A stretch of DNA of 64,000 nucleotides from CAVSWT01 sp963746735. GTDB taxonomy: Bacteria > Bacteroidota > Ignavibacteria > Ignavibacteriales > Ignavibacteriaceae. The notes beneath the pieces are model-generated. The model was not told the DNA's origin. It worked only from the letters and a program-made list of their open reading frames with translations, and did not search any database. Where the stretch lies: NCBI GenBank assembly GCA_963746735.1, contig CAVVCO010000006.1, positions 1 to 64,000 of the forward strand, written 5' to 3'. Below, piece by piece: positions 28,574 to 38,603 of the stretch (the first letter of the stretch is position 1; each line of letters opens with the position of its first letter). The position numbers were made by a program, and so were the translations under genes.

Positions 28574-29482
28574 ATGTTTTTAATAAATACAATAAAATTT
28601 ATTTCTTTGATTTTTATGATCAGCGCTTCTTTAGTGCTTGCTCAAGATAATTCGGATACTACTGCAACTGAAAAAGAATGGGAAAAATGGAAGAAATGGG
28701 AGTCCCAAATGAACGACCGCTGGGGAGACTTTAGTATGGATTTTTTAAAGAATGCTCAGCCAACAATTATTTTGAATTATGGTTTATCGGATATGAGCTT
28801 AAATAATTTTAAGGAAAAATTTTCAAAACCAAATTCAATTGAGCTTCAATTAGGCTACACAAATTATAAGATGAAATGGCTTCAATCAATTTTTCAGAAG
28901 AACTACAGGTTTATTTCTATAAGCAACATCTCGACCAAGATTTCAGGCAACAAGGATGGATTAAAATCTGATATGTGGCGAATTGGAATAGGAAGAACTT
29001 ATGCTTTGGGATATAAATTCGGCAGGGCTGCTTTAATTCCCTATTATTCAAATTCCATAATGTGGTCAAGATTAAATATGGAAGATCAACCAAGCGATTC
29101 AACAGACAGAAACTTGACGGATCATTTTAATAAATCATTCAGGTTCGGTACAAGTTCAAAGGGTGGAATAGAATTTCAGATAACTCAGAATATTGGTATA
29201 AATGCTGAATATGAAAGGTCAATTGTTTTCCCGCGGCATCTATTTTGGAAATGGGCGGGTAGCGTTATGATAGAAGCTTCCAGCCAAGTTTTGATTGATG
29301 AATTTGTGGAAGCAATTTATAAGTCTTCTCCTTTTGCCGCTCCAATCGCAAACTTTATTTTGAAGAATGCATTGTCTTATGGAATTTATGAATTGAGGCA
29401 AAGTAAAATGAATTGGCCGTTCGATACAGCCGCACCATTAAGTTATGACCAATTTAGATTCGGACTCTCATTTGTATTTTAA
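28574..29482 (+). CDS. Secreted protein of unknown function, probable outer-membrane barrel
   Basis: The protein starts at ATG 28574 after AAAGGATTAAAA; an in-frame TTG at 28517 would only add residues before the signal peptide. It is 302 residues with signal peptide ...SASLVLAQ and a Lys/Trp-rich linker (KEWEKWKKWESQMNDRWG). Alternating strands follow (PTIILNYGLSDMS, SIELQLGYTNYK, WRIGIGRTYALGY, FRFGTSSKGGIEF, YDQFRFGLSFVF). The aromatic C-terminal Phe and strand pattern suggest an outer-membrane beta barrel. No family is recognised. It is convergent with the phosphoesterase gene. Confidence 0.7.
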   Translation: MFLINTIKFISLIFMISASLVLAQDNSDTTATEKEWEKWKKWESQMNDRWGDFSMDFLKNAQPTIILNYGLSDMSLNNFKEKFSKPNSIELQLGYTNYKMKWLQSIFQKNYRFISISNISTKISGNKDGLKSDMWRIGIGRTYALGYKFGRAALIPYYSNSIMWSRLNMEDQPSDSTDRNLTDHFNKSFRFGTSSKGGIEFQITQNIGINAEYERSIVFPRHLFWKWAGSVMIEASSQVLIDEFVEAIYKSSPFAAPIANFILKNALSYGIYELRQSKMNWPFDTAAPLSYDQFRFGLSFVF

Positions 29483-29487
29483 TTCGC

Positions 29488-29532
29488 AGGGATGTTCAAA
29501 CCTGCCTTGCGGCAGTCAGTTTGAACATCCGT
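29488..29532. terminator. Long hairpin between convergent genes
   Basis: GGATGTTCAAAC (29490-29501) pairs perfectly with GTTTGAACATCC (29519-29530), and an inner stem CTGCC-TTGC-GGCAG completes a 41-base hairpin. It lies between two genes that converge, so it probably ends both transcripts, though no long T-run follows. Confidence 0.6.
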
Positions 29533-29540
29533 TATTTATT

Positions 29541-30687
29541 CTAATCGATAAATTTAATTTTAATATTTACAATTTCACTGACACTTCCAATCCTAACCGG
29601 CGGGCCCCAGGTACCAACACCGCAGCTTACATAATAATGAGTTTGATTCTTTTTTAGATAACCCCAACTCACTTCATAAATCATTTTAGTAATTAGATTC
29701 CCTGGAAAAAATTGTCCGTGATGAGTATGTCCGGATAGCTGCAGATCAATTTTATTTTCTTCAGCTTCTTGTAATTTGAAAGGAGTATGATCTAAAAGGA
29801 TTTTGGGAATATCATTATTGACATCTCTTAATATCTCATCGAGCTTAAGCCTATGCTTGCTGCTGAATCTGTCAATTTCTCTATCCTCACGGCCAATCAC
29901 ATAAAAATCATTATCAATATTTTTAACTGAGTCGCGAAGAACATTTATATTAAGCTCTCTTAAAAAATTAACGGATTCTTCAACTCCATTAATATATTCA
30001 TGATTGCCGGTCGAAGCATAAACACCATATTTCGATTTCAAATTCTTTAATTCATCACAAATATTCCTTTCTTTAAGAATTGACACCTTATCATCTATAA
30101 TATCACCGGGAAGTAAAACAATATCCGGCTTTAAATCATTAATTTGCTTAACAATTTTCTTCAGCAGCTTTCCATCGTTTACCGGAGTTAAATGGAAATC
30201 AGATGCAGCTACTATATTTAATTCACTAAGCTTACTTGATTTTTTTGAGATAGAAATTTCTTTAGTAAAAACTGAAAGCATTCGTGTATTTATATATCCG
30301 TAAATTACCAGCCCAGTAACTATAACTAATATGATGGAGGCGGTTATTTGTTTGGTTATTTCATAATTATTGTAAAATGAATTGGGAATAAAATGTATCC
30401 AAAGATTAATCAATCTTGCGAAATCAATGATGAGTATTGAAAGTAAAAAATAAATTAAAAAAGAAAACCAAAATGAGCCGATCCACAGCAAAGCATCATA
30501 AAGCCACGAAGGAAGTTTTGTAGTTAAAGAATCTTGTTATGATATATGCAGTAGATGCAATAAAAAATATGATTACATAAAATGGTTTTAAAGAATGAAA
30601 TGCATTTATTGCCTGCCATCCGCGAATAAAAACATAGTAATTAATTGCAAAGTAAATAGATAAGAATATCGATAAGAAAAGTACCAT
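29541..30687 (-). CDS. Membrane-anchored metallophosphoesterase, one frameshift
   Basis: About 381 residues when joined. It has four to five N-terminal transmembrane segments, then a calcineurin-like phosphoesterase domain with all metal motifs: ASDFHL (D-x-H), PGDIID (GD-x-x-D), STGNHEY (GNHE) and SGHTHHGQF (GH-x-H). It resembles the YkuE/YaeI group of envelope phosphodiesterases, which includes lipid-A precursor hydrolases; the substrate is not visible. The frame breaks at about 30508-30514, where removing one base from a four-base T run gives NYKLPSWLYDALLWIG across the join. Zinc/manganese dependence is family knowledge. Confidence 0.88.
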
Positions 30688-30824
30688 TTAGTCAATCCTA
30701 TTGTTGGGAATTAAAAATTATTACTGCAAATATATTTAATTCCTGGGTTCTTTTTGCGTGACATAAAATCCAAATAATTTATATTTTATATGTTAAGATT
30801 TATAAACAATAATTGCTTACTGAC

Positions 30825-31664
30825 ATGAAACAGATTTATATCCTTTTTTTCCTTTTAACAGTTTTGATTCCATTCACAATTCTTCCTCAAGAAGATAATG
30901 ATACATTATATCTAAAGATAATGACTTACAACATTCATCATGGAGCAGGCCTAGACGGAAAAATTGATTTGAAGAGAATAGCACAAGTAATTAGAGAAAC
31001 TGGTGTTGATCTTGTTGCTTTACAGGAAGTTGACCAGGCGACAGAAAGATCACTTGGAATTAAAATATTGGATAGCCTTTCTGCCCTTACAAAAATGCAT
31101 TTGTATTTTGATAAAAATATTGATTTTGAAGGCGGAGAATATGGCAATGGAATTTTATCAAGGCTTCCTATTTTGGTTAAATATAATTACCATTATAATA
31201 TGTTTTATGAAGGCGAGCAAAGAGGGCTTCTGCAAACTGTTGTTGATTTTCTTGGTAATGAAATCTTGTTTATGGATACACATCTAGATTACAGGAGTTC
31301 AGATAGTGAAAGAGTTTCAAATATTGATGAAATAAAAAATGAAATTAAAAAGTATCCCGATATGCCGGTAATAATTTGCGGAGATTTTAACGATACTGCA
31401 ATGAGCAGAACTTATTTAAAGATGAAAGAAAGTTTCTCGGACGTATGGGAAGAAAGAGGTGATGGCAAAGGATTAACTTATCCATCCGATTATCCGGAAA
31501 AAAGAATTGATTACATCTTTTATTCAAACCGGGATGAAGAAAAAAACAAAATCATAATTGAGCCGGCGATGATTACAGTTTTTAGAAGCGGTGCATCCGA
31601 TCATTTACCGGTAGTAGCAGAATTTAAAGTTATAAAGAAAAGAACAAATGATAATTTAAAATAA
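30825..31664 (+). CDS. Exported endonuclease/exonuclease/phosphatase family protein
   Basis: The protein is 279 residues from ATG 30825, with a signal peptide (MKQIYILFFLLTVLIPFTIL) and an EEP hydrolase domain: TYNIHHGAG, QEVDQATERS, NGILSRLPI, DTHLDYR, CGDFND, and SDHLPVVAEF at the end. The Asn, Glu, Asp and His ligands of a Mg-dependent phosphodiesterase/nuclease are all present. An upstream TTG (30813) is not needed. Substrates in this family range from DNA to sphingomyelin and inositol phosphates; secretion favours a scavenging or signalling phosphodiesterase. It stands alone on the plus strand. Confidence 0.87.
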   Translation: MKQIYILFFLLTVLIPFTILPQEDNDTLYLKIMTYNIHHGAGLDGKIDLKRIAQVIRETGVDLVALQEVDQATERSLGIKILDSLSALTKMHLYFDKNIDFEGGEYGNGILSRLPILVKYNYHYNMFYEGEQRGLLQTVVDFLGNEILFMDTHLDYRSSDSERVSNIDEIKNEIKKYPDMPVIICGDFNDTAMSRTYLKMKESFSDVWEERGDGKGLTYPSDYPEKRIDYIFYSNRDEEKNKIIIEPAMITVFRSGASDHLPVVAEFKVIKKRTNDNLK

Positions 31665-31683
31665 GTTTTTTACTTTTGACTTA

Positions 31684-34600
31684 TCAATTGTACTCATCCC
31701 AGCTTTTTATGGAAAGATTTTCTTCCTTATATAAGTTAATTGCTTTAATAAATCTTTTAGCTACCTGGGTGTTTGTAATTAAATTGATATTCATATCAAT
31801 TGCTTTTCTACGAATTATATAATCATTATCAAGTTCGTATTTTTCCTGGCTCTTAGGAATATTTATAACCAGGTCAATTTTCCCTTCGTTCAAATATGTC
31901 ATTATATTCGGCTCTTCTTTTTCAAGCGGCCAATTTAATATTTCTGCATCGATTCCATTTCTACCTAAAAATTCTGAAGTGCCTTTTGTTGCGTAAAGCT
32001 TTAATCCCATCTCACAAAGTTTTTTAGTTTCAGATAATAAATCGGCTTTGTCTTTTAAAGTTCCTGTTGAAAGCATTACGGCTTTTTTAGGAATTCTAAA
32101 CCCGGTTGATAAAAAGCTTTTTAGGAATGCTTCATTAAAATCATCACCAAGACAAGCAACTTCCCCGGTTGATGCCATTTCAACTCCAAGCACAGGATCA
32201 GAGCCTTTCAATCTGGTGAAAGAAAACTGAGGCGCTTTAACTCCAACATAGTCAACATCGAAAGATGATTTATCAATCTTCGGTACTCTTTCTCCAAGAA
32301 TTAATTTTGTAGCAATTTCAATGAAATTTATTTTTAATGTTTTGGATACAAAAGGAAAGCTTCGCGAAGCTCTTAAGTTACATTCAATTACTTTTACTTC
32401 ATTATCTTTTGCAATGAATTGAATATTGAACGGACCTGTAATTTCAAGTTCTTTAGCAATTTGTTTTGTTACCATTTTTACACGCCGCATTGTTTCAAGG
32501 TATGTCCTTTGCGGCGGCAGAACGATTGTTGCATCTCCGGAATGAACGCCTGCATTTTCTACATGTTCCGAAATTGCATAACAAAATAATTGCCCGTTAT
32601 CTGCAACGGCATCAACTTCAATTTCTCTCGCATCAGTTATAAATTTACTGATGACAACCGGATGTTCTTTGCTTATCTCAGCAGCTTTTTTCAAAAATAT
32701 TTCTAACTCTTCATCCGAAACCACTATGCTCATTGCTGCACCGCTAAGTACATAGCTTGGCCTTATTAAAACCGGGTATTCAACTTTACTAGCAAACTCT
32801 TTTGCTTCGTCTAAACTTGTAAGCTCTTCCCACTCCGGCTGATCAACTTCAATTTTATCTAGTATTCCGGAAAACTTGTGACGGTTCTCGGCATTGTCAA
32901 TTTGAAGCGGGGAAGTACCAAGAATATTTATTCCTGCTTGATGAAGTTTCATAGCAAGATTGTTTGGAACCTGCCCTCCCATCGAGACAATTACTCCTTT
33001 GGGATTTTCTTTGTCGCAAATATCAAGCACGCGTTCCAAAGTTAGTTGCTCGAAATAAAGCTTATCACAAATATCATAATCGGTACTTACAGTTTCCGGG
33101 TTACAATTTATCATGATGGATTCATAGCCGCTTTTATTCAACGACATAACTGCATTTACACAGCACCAATCAAATTCGACTGACGAACCTATTCTATATG
33201 CGCCGCTTCCAAGCACAATAATTTTTTCATCTTTAGTTATGGCTTTATCTTCTTTGCTGAATAAAATATCATCTTCACTTCCATTGTATGTTAGGTAAAG
33301 ATAATTTGTTTGTGCCGGATATTCGGCGGCAAGCGTATCAATCTGCTTTACTACAGGAACTATATTTAATGATTTTCTGTATTCTCTAACTTCCAGCTCA
33401 TTAGAATTTATAAGCCGTGCAATTTGATAATCACTGAATCCGTTTTCTTTTGCTTCTTTCATTAAATCTTGTGGGATAGAATTTAATTTCTCACCCTTAA
33501 GTTTTAATTCTGTATCAACAATATTTTTCATCTTGTACAAAAACCATTTTGTAATTTTTGTAAGCTCATAAATTTTGTCTATGGAATATCCTTTTTGAAG
33601 TGCCGCGGCTATTGCGAAAAGTCTTTTATCTGTCGGCTGCATTAGTTCGTTATCCAAATCTTTAAACTCTAATTCGTTTCCGACAAAACCATTGAATCCT
33701 ACGTCAAGCATTCTTATTGCTTTTTGAAGGACTTCTTCAAATGAACGGCTGAGAGACATAACTTCACCAACGGATTTCATCTCTGAACCTAGCTGCGTAC
33801 TTACATGCTTGAATTTCTGTAAATCCCAACGGGGGAATTTCAAAGCGACGTAATCAAGAGCAGGCTCAAAACAAGCAGATGTTTCCTGGGTTATAATATT
33901 TTCAACTTCATTCAAAGCATAACCGAGAGCAAGCTTTGTGGCAATAAAAGCTAGCGGATAGCCTGTAGCTTTTGAAGCTAGTGCCGAGCTTCTGCTTAAA
34001 CGCGCGTTCACTTCAATTATTCTATAGTCGTCTGAATTCGGATCGAGAGCATATTGAATATTACATTCACCAATTACTCCTAGATGGCGAATTAATTTTA
34101 TTCCAATAGAGCGAAGCATAAAATTTTCTTTTGCGGAAAGAGTTTGAACCGGGGCAATAACAATGCTGTCGCCGGTGTGAATTCCCATTGGGTCAACATT
34201 TTCCATCGAGCAAATAGTAATACAGTTATTGTATTTGTCTCTTACAATTTCATACTCGATTTCTTTCCAGCCATATAAAGATTCTTCCACCAAAATTTGC
34301 TTTGTGAATGTGAAAGCACGCCTGGCTTTTTCAACAAGTTCTTCTTTGTTATTAACAATCCCGGAACCAAGTCCGCCAAGAGCGTAAGCAATTCTAACCA
34401 TTACCGGGAAACCAATTTTCTCACCTGCCTTTATTGCTTCATCAACATTTGTTGCAGTTTCACTAATCGCAACTTTTAATCCAATTTCATTTACTTTCTG
34501 GCCAAAGAGAAGCCTGTCTTCAGTGTTTTGAATTGCTTCTACAGGTGTTCCCAAAACTCTCACATTATATTTTGCAAGTACACCACTTTCATAAAGCGAT

Positions 34601-34899
34601 ACTCCAACATTCAATGCGGTTTGTCCGCCGAATTGAAGCAGTATGCTGTCCGGTTCTTCTTTTACAATTATCTTTTCAACAAACTCTGGTTTAATAGGAA
34701 GGAAATAAACCTTATCTGCAAAATTTTCTGAAGTCTGAATGGTAGCAATGTTAGGGTTTATGAGTACGGTTGAAATACCATCTTCTTTTAATGCTTTAAT
34801 TGCCTGGCTGCCTGAGTAATCGAATTCACCTGCTTGTCCTATTTGTAAAGCTCCTGAGCCAAGTATCAATACTTTTTTTGGTTTACCTTTTTTGATCAT
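31684..34899 (-). CDS. carB: Carbamoyl phosphate synthase large subunit
   Basis: The 1071-residue protein has both ATP-grasp halves: N-half KVLILGSGALQIGQAGEFDYSG... with GQTALN; C-half IIVLGSGAYRIGSSVEFDWCC with GGQVPNN. An allosteric MGS-like domain (about 940-1071) ends it. With CarA it makes carbamoyl phosphate from bicarbonate, ammonia and 2 ATP for pyrimidine and arginine synthesis. No frameshift. It lies 38 bp after an alpha-L-fucosidase gene, which separates it from carA, while in most genomes the two subunits are adjacent. Length fits the family (about 1070). Confidence 0.96.
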   Translation of the reverse strand: MIKKGKPKKVLILGSGALQIGQAGEFDYSGSQAIKALKEDGISTVLINPNIATIQTSENFADKVYFLPIKPEFVEKIIVKEEPDSILLQFGGQTALNVGVSLYESGVLAKYNVRVLGTPVEAIQNTEDRLLFGQKVNEIGLKVAISETATNVDEAIKAGEKIGFPVMVRIAYALGGLGSGIVNNKEELVEKARRAFTFTKQILVEESLYGWKEIEYEIVRDKYNNCITICSMENVDPMGIHTGDSIVIAPVQTLSAKENFMLRSIGIKLIRHLGVIGECNIQYALDPNSDDYRIIEVNARLSRSSALASKATGYPLAFIATKLALGYALNEVENIITQETSACFEPALDYVALKFPRWDLQKFKHVSTQLGSEMKSVGEVMSLSRSFEEVLQKAIRMLDVGFNGFVGNELEFKDLDNELMQPTDKRLFAIAAALQKGYSIDKIYELTKITKWFLYKMKNIVDTELKLKGEKLNSIPQDLMKEAKENGFSDYQIARLINSNELEVREYRKSLNIVPVVKQIDTLAAEYPAQTNYLYLTYNGSEDDILFSKEDKAITKDEKIIVLGSGAYRIGSSVEFDWCCVNAVMSLNKSGYESIMINCNPETVSTDYDICDKLYFEQLTLERVLDICDKENPKGVIVSMGGQVPNNLAMKLHQAGINILGTSPLQIDNAENRHKFSGILDKIEVDQPEWEELTSLDEAKEFASKVEYPVLIRPSYVLSGAAMSIVVSDEELEIFLKKAAEISKEHPVVISKFITDAREIEVDAVADNGQLFCYAISEHVENAGVHSGDATIVLPPQRTYLETMRRVKMVTKQIAKELEITGPFNIQFIAKDNEVKVIECNLRASRSFPFVSKTLKINFIEIATKLILGERVPKIDKSSFDVDYVGVKAPQFSFTRLKGSDPVLGVEMASTGEVACLGDDFNEAFLKSFLSTGFRIPKKAVMLSTGTLKDKADLLSETKKLCEMGLKLYATKGTSEFLGRNGIDAEILNWPLEKEEPNIMTYLNEGKIDLVINIPKSQEKYELDNDYIIRRKAIDMNINLITNTQVAKRFIKAINLYKEENLSIKSWDEYN

Positions 34900-34937
34900 T
34901 TAAGAATCCTATTTTTCTATCAAGATTAAAACTATTT

Positions 34938-37004
34938 TTAATTACCTTCATTAAATAAAACTGAATCCGGGATGTTTTGTTTTTTAATTTGCGGGCCTTC
35001 ATATTCAACAAACAAATCATTACTTCCAGTTGCTTCAAAATATGTTACTTTTAATTTGTGTAAGCCTTTAGATAATGCCGCAACTCCATTCTTTTCTGTT
35101 AAACCATGCGGGCCGTCATTGTTAACAACTAATATATCATCGATGTATAAACGGCTGCCGTCATCGGATGAAGTGAAGAATTTGTAAATGCCATCCGATT
35201 CAAGTTTAATAAAACCATCGAATGAAAATCCATAGTAATCTTCACGCTTGGAATGCTGAATGACATCAAAATTTTTCATAACTCCATTATCAACTGCTTT
35301 TATTTCGGCAAAGTTGGGAATCAAATCCCACTCACCTTCATAATAAGAATATTTTAGCCCAGGCTGTATATTATTCGCATTCACCGCAGGGGAGGGATTC
35401 ACTTTTTTAAAAGCTGCTTGAGAAGTCGAAGTAACTGGTTTATTATTGAAGAATATTCTTGCTGATACTGTGCAAGAGTTATTTATTGTAATTTCATGGT
35501 TTACAATTGGCGAAGTTGAAGTTGGTGTTGAACCATCAGTAGTATATCTAATTTGAGCATGCGGATTTTCTGATTGTATTTTTACATTCAATGAATCTAT
35601 AAAAATATTGTATTCTGCGCTAATTGTCGGGGGATTATAAATATCAGGCTTTCCATCAAAATCTAAAACTACTACACTGTTAATGGAATCAAGAGGAGTG
35701 GAAGGTAATTCTATTTCCAAAGCATCTTCATTTCTAGCAATGTTTAAAGAGTTTTTACTTTTATCGGCAAGAAGAAATGCAGATTTGGGTTTACTCATAA
35801 TTCCCGGAACAATAAGTTTTCCGTCAGCAGGCCAGTCAAAAACATGAAGATACAATCTAGTCCCATCTTCAGTTTCTTTCATTGTACAGCGTCCCCATTT
35901 TAAATTTGCGAACGGACTTGCCTTAGTATCATAAATTGATTCGCCGTTAACCTTCATCCAATCGCCAATTTCCTTTAACCTTTCAACAGCAGCAGCGGGA
36001 AAAACGCCTTCGGAAGTTGGACCAACGTTGAGCAAATAATTTCCACCTTTGGAAGCGATATCGGTCAACATTCTAATAAGTTCTTTAGCAGATTTCCAAT
36101 TGTGATCATTTTTGTTATAACCCCAGTGGTCATTCATCGTCATGCATGTTTCCCAATCGACTCCTTTAATTCCTGTCGCCGGAATTTCCTGTTCAGGAGT
36201 TCCATAATCACCAATTGTTTCGCCATCTTTTGCAAAGCCTTCTAAACCATTTCTGCCTACTCCAACACGGTTATTTACAATTATATCAGGCTGAAGTTTT
36301 CTTACGTAATCATAAATTTCTTTTCCGTATTTATTGTTCCAGGTGCTTTCCCATTCACCGTCAAACCACAGAACACTAATCTTACCATAATTGGTTAGAA
36401 GCTCATGTAACTGGTTTTTCATGTATTGAACATATTTATCAAAATCAGCACCTTTGGTGGAGCGGTCAGTTTCCCATGGTCGCCGCGGAAGATAATTGGG
36501 ATTATGCCAATCCATTATTGAATAGTAGAAACCAATTTTGATTCCAGCTTTATGGGCTGCATCAACAAGCTGTTTTAGAATGTCTTTTTTGTAAGGAGTT
36601 GACATAATATCAAAGTCAGTATACTTTGAATCGAAGTTGCAAAAACCGTCATGATGCTTAGAAGTAATGACAATGTATTTCATCCCGGCATCTTTAGCCA
36701 TCTTAACCCACTGTTCAGCATTAAACCTTACCGGATTAAATTGATTAACAAACTTGTCATAAACCTTCAACGGTATTTGTGCATTATTTCTAATCCATTC
36801 TGCATAATCAGTTTTTCCATTCCATTCACCGGCAGGAATTGAATAAAGTCCCCAGTGAATAAATAATCCGAAACGTGCATCTCGCCACCATTCCATTCTC
36901 GCGTTTTTTTCTTTGGCAGTTTCCTGCGCAAATGCGGATGAATTTATTTCTAATGAAAAAAATATTAATGCTGAAAAAATTAAAAGTGTTTTCAAGCGTC
37001 TCAT
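34938..37004 (-). CDS. Secreted alpha-L-fucosidase (GH29) with PA14 domain
   Basis: The 688-residue protein has a signal peptide (1-27, SSAFAQ) and a GH29 catalytic domain (about 30-470): GLFIHWGLYSIPAGEW, ITSKHHDGF, and LWFDGEW, whose Asp is the expected nucleophile. A chitobiase/FN3-like domain follows (about 470-550, AQIRYTTDGSTPT), then a C-terminal PA14 domain (about 560-680, YKFFTSSDDGSRLYIDDILV). It should release L-fucose from glycans outside the cell or in the periplasm. It sits 36 bp after carA and 38 bp before carB, so it is presumably expressed from the carA promoter unless it has its own. Confidence 0.93.
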   Translation of the reverse strand: MRRLKTLLIFSALIFFSLEINSSAFAQETAKEKNARMEWWRDARFGLFIHWGLYSIPAGEWNGKTDYAEWIRNNAQIPLKVYDKFVNQFNPVRFNAEQWVKMAKDAGMKYIVITSKHHDGFCNFDSKYTDFDIMSTPYKKDILKQLVDAAHKAGIKIGFYYSIMDWHNPNYLPRRPWETDRSTKGADFDKYVQYMKNQLHELLTNYGKISVLWFDGEWESTWNNKYGKEIYDYVRKLQPDIIVNNRVGVGRNGLEGFAKDGETIGDYGTPEQEIPATGIKGVDWETCMTMNDHWGYNKNDHNWKSAKELIRMLTDIASKGGNYLLNVGPTSEGVFPAAAVERLKEIGDWMKVNGESIYDTKASPFANLKWGRCTMKETEDGTRLYLHVFDWPADGKLIVPGIMSKPKSAFLLADKSKNSLNIARNEDALEIELPSTPLDSINSVVVLDFDGKPDIYNPPTISAEYNIFIDSLNVKIQSENPHAQIRYTTDGSTPTSTSPIVNHEITINNSCTVSARIFFNNKPVTSTSQAAFKKVNPSPAVNANNIQPGLKYSYYEGEWDLIPNFAEIKAVDNGVMKNFDVIQHSKREDYYGFSFDGFIKLESDGIYKFFTSSDDGSRLYIDDILVVNNDGPHGLTEKNGVAALSKGLHKLKVTYFEATGSNDLFVEYEGPQIKKQNIPDSVLFNEGN

Positions 37005-37040
37005 GATTTTGTTTCCTTAAATTAAAATTTGTAAAGGCAT

Positions 37041-38115
37041 TTAAAGTGCTCTTACAAACATGTCAAAAATAAATTCGCTGTCATCCGGGCCGGGTGAAGC
37101 TTCCGGGTGAAACTGTGCGGCAAAAAATGGTTTTGAAATATGTATCAATCCTTCATTCGTTCCGTCGTTGTCGTTTGTAAACCATTCGCGCCAGTCTTCC
37201 GGCAATGTTTCGGAATCAACAGCATATCCATGATTTTGCGAAGTGATATAGCAGCGTTTTGTCCCGGTTTCATTACATGGCTGATTATGTCCCCTGTGTC
37301 CGTATTTTAATTTATAAGTATTAGCGCCGGCGGCAAGAGCAAGTATCTGGCTGCCAAGACAAATGCCTAATATTGGAATTTGTTTTTTCATAGCTAACTT
37401 TTGTAACCTCAACAGTTTTCTTACACATTTTGGGATCGCCAGGGCCGTTTGATAAAACAATCCCATCGCAATTTTCTTTTGCAAAATCATAATTATAAGG
37501 AACACGTAATACAGAAATATTTCTTCCGAGGAAAGCGTGAATAATGTTATTTTTTGTTCCGCAATCAACTAAAACTATTTTCTTTCCATTCCTTTTATAT
37601 TCAACCGGCTGCTTAACACAAACTTCTCCGACAAGATCAGTTTGATTCGGATCTTCAAAATCAATTTTCTCATTTTTATTAATTATAATTTTACCAAGCA
37701 TGGTTCCTTGATCACGCAGTTTTCTAGTCAGCATTCTGGTATCAATTCCGTAAATACCTGGAATTTTTTGTTCTTTCATCCAATCACTTAATGATTTCTT
37801 TGCATTCCAGTGTGAGTAATTCTTAGAGTAGTCGGAAATGACTAATGCTCTAACATGGATTTCTTCTGATTCAAAATTTTTGAAAAGCCCATCCACCCTT
37901 TCATCGCCGGGAACACCGTAATTCCCAATCAGCGGAAAAGTACAAACCAGGATTTGTCCCCTGTAGGAAGGGTCGGTCATTGTCTCCGGATAGCCGACCA
38001 TGCCCGTATTGAACACAACTTCGCCATTAGTATTATTTTCATAACCGAAGCTGTAGCCGGTAAATTCGGTTCCATCTTCCAAAATTAAAACTGCTTTTTG
38101 TTCTTTTTGAATCAT
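37041..38115 (-). CDS. carA: Carbamoyl phosphate synthase small subunit, one frameshift
   Basis: About 357 residues from ATG 38115 (an upstream TTG adds nothing). The N-terminal CPSase small-chain domain has LEDGTEFTGYSFG, VVFNTGMVGYPE and GIDTRML. The C-terminal class I glutaminase has SNGPGDP, the nucleophile in GICLGSQIL, and FHPEASPGPDD with His and Glu. It hydrolyses glutamine to feed ammonia to CarB. The frame is broken at a four-base A run (37399-37402); deleting one A gives VEVTKLAMKKQIPI. An attenuator-like hairpin precedes the start codon. An essential biosynthetic gene broken only here suggests a consensus error. Confidence 0.93.
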
Positions 38116-38123
38116 AATTAATA

Positions 38124-38168
38124 TCAAATATTTTTATAAAAAAATAGCCACTCAATGAGTGGCTGCAT
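38124..38168 (-). CDS. Possible 14-residue leader peptide of carA
   Basis: An ATG at 38168 opens MQPLIEWLFFYKNI and stops 8 bp before the carA ATG. Its codons run straight through the terminator hairpin and U-run, so a translating ribosome would stop that hairpin forming. The short ORF is inferred; it might be chance. Confidence 0.35.
   Translation of the reverse strand: MQPLIEWLFFYKNI
38138..38164 (-). promoter_or_regulatory. Attenuator-type terminator in the carA leader
   Basis: The perfect stem AGCCACTCA / TGAGTGGCT (minus strand, 38164-38146), then A and seven T's, is a classic rho-independent terminator 22 bp before the carA ATG. No minus-strand gene lies upstream for it to terminate (phoH diverges), so it most likely conditions carA-fucosidase-carB transcription. 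Confidence 0.7.
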
Positions 38169-38252
38169 TAACACTTAAATTCGAAAAATCATTACTGATT
38201 ATTTTAACTTTTTTCTTAATGATTGGTTAAATCTTTCTGTTTGCTTGGGAAA

Positions 38253-38283
38253 CAAATATAAAGCAATCGGTTTTAAGATACAA
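38253..38283 (-). promoter_or_regulatory. Bacteroidota-type promoter for carA
   Basis: On the minus strand TTG (38283-38281), 20 bp, then TATATTTG (38260-38253) matches the -33 TTTG / -7 TAnnTTTG pattern. It would give a leader of about 130 nt before carA. The rest of the 38284-38603 gap is AT-rich with no ORF; it should also hold the phoH promoter, which I cannot place. Confidence 0.55.
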
Positions 38284-38603
38284 TTAAGAAACAAAAACTT
38301 TAATCAATTTTTTTAAAAATCAGCTTTTAATTTTCATCTTTATACAAATAGAGCTTTAAATTTTCACATTTATATTTTTTTGCGTCTTTTTATGCTTGGG
38401 AGAATTACTTATTGCCGAATCAACTAAAAATATAATGTAATAAATTTGTGTTAAATATTTGAAAGGTCTTTAATTTTATCAAAAAAAAAATTATATAGAC
38501 GTGTAGAATTTAATTAATAGAAATTATTTAATGCTTCAAAAATTCTTTTATTCCCAAACACGAACCATCATTTCCAAACTACACCAATTATTATTTACAA
38601 ATC

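Noticed and set aside
34938..38115. A polysaccharide-utilisation locus around the fucosidase
   Set aside because: No SusC/SusD pair, transporter or other glycosidase lies nearby; neighbours are carA and carB.
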